The notes below the pieces were generated by a model. The model was given only the letters and a program-made list of their open reading frames with translations, did not search any database and was not told where the DNA came from. Both the position numbers and the translations under genes were made by a program. 5,708 nt of DNA, taken from the NCBI GenBank assembly GCA_019420265.1, contig JAHZHM010000069.1, positions 676 to 6,383 of the forward strand, given 5' to 3'. The stretch comes from Clostridiales bacterium. Lineage in GTDB: Bacteria; Bacillota; Clostridia; Christensenellales; Christensenellaceae. Below are positions 5,482 to 5,708 of the stretch, piece by piece (position 1 is the stretch's first letter; every line of letters starts with the position of its first letter).

Positions 5482-5708
<227 letters not shown>

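Overview
The window is about 5.7 kb of a peptidoglycan-precursor and cell-division (dcw-type) gene cluster, read entirely on the + strand: murE (5' end cut off by the window), mraY, murD and a SEDS-family ftsW/spoVE gene, followed by the start of tgt (queuine tRNA-ribosyltransferase, cut off at the right edge). Protein style, the mur gene order, strong Shine-Dalgarno sites and the murE DNPR motif (meso-diaminopimelate addition) suggest a moderately GC-rich Firmicute, probably of the class Clostridia. This is an inference; no marker here fixes the genus.

Layout: murE ends at 1202. A 473-bp gap without a convincing gene (1203-1675) follows, at the place where murF usually sits between murE and mraY. 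It holds a good sigma70-type promoter (TTGAAC, 17 bp, TATAAT), two tandem copies of an element with a period of exactly 100 bp (1232-1331 and 1332-1429), and then a stretch rich in inverted repeats that leads to mraY. Each element copy starts with GGTATAATAA and can fold into a long interrupted hairpin plus two small ones. Differences between the copies largely keep the pairing, which suggests a structured RNA, a duplicated terminator or a small repeated element rather than drift. mraY (1676-2650), murD (2725-4083) and ftsW (4089-5348, TTG start) then follow with short spacers and look like one transcription unit. A clear intrinsic terminator (5363-5405) ends it. tgt has its own extended -10 promoter and starts at 5497.

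How the genes work together: MurD and MurE add D-Glu and meso-DAP to the cytoplasmic UDP-MurNAc peptide. MraY transfers the finished phospho-MurNAc-pentapeptide to undecaprenyl phosphate to make lipid I. FtsW polymerises lipid II at the division septum. murF and murG, the usual neighbours, are absent from their usual places. Tgt is unrelated to cell wall synthesis and acts in tRNA modification.

The four enzymes are conventional. The most unusual part of the window is the tandem 100-bp element and the hairpin-rich leader between murE and mraY.
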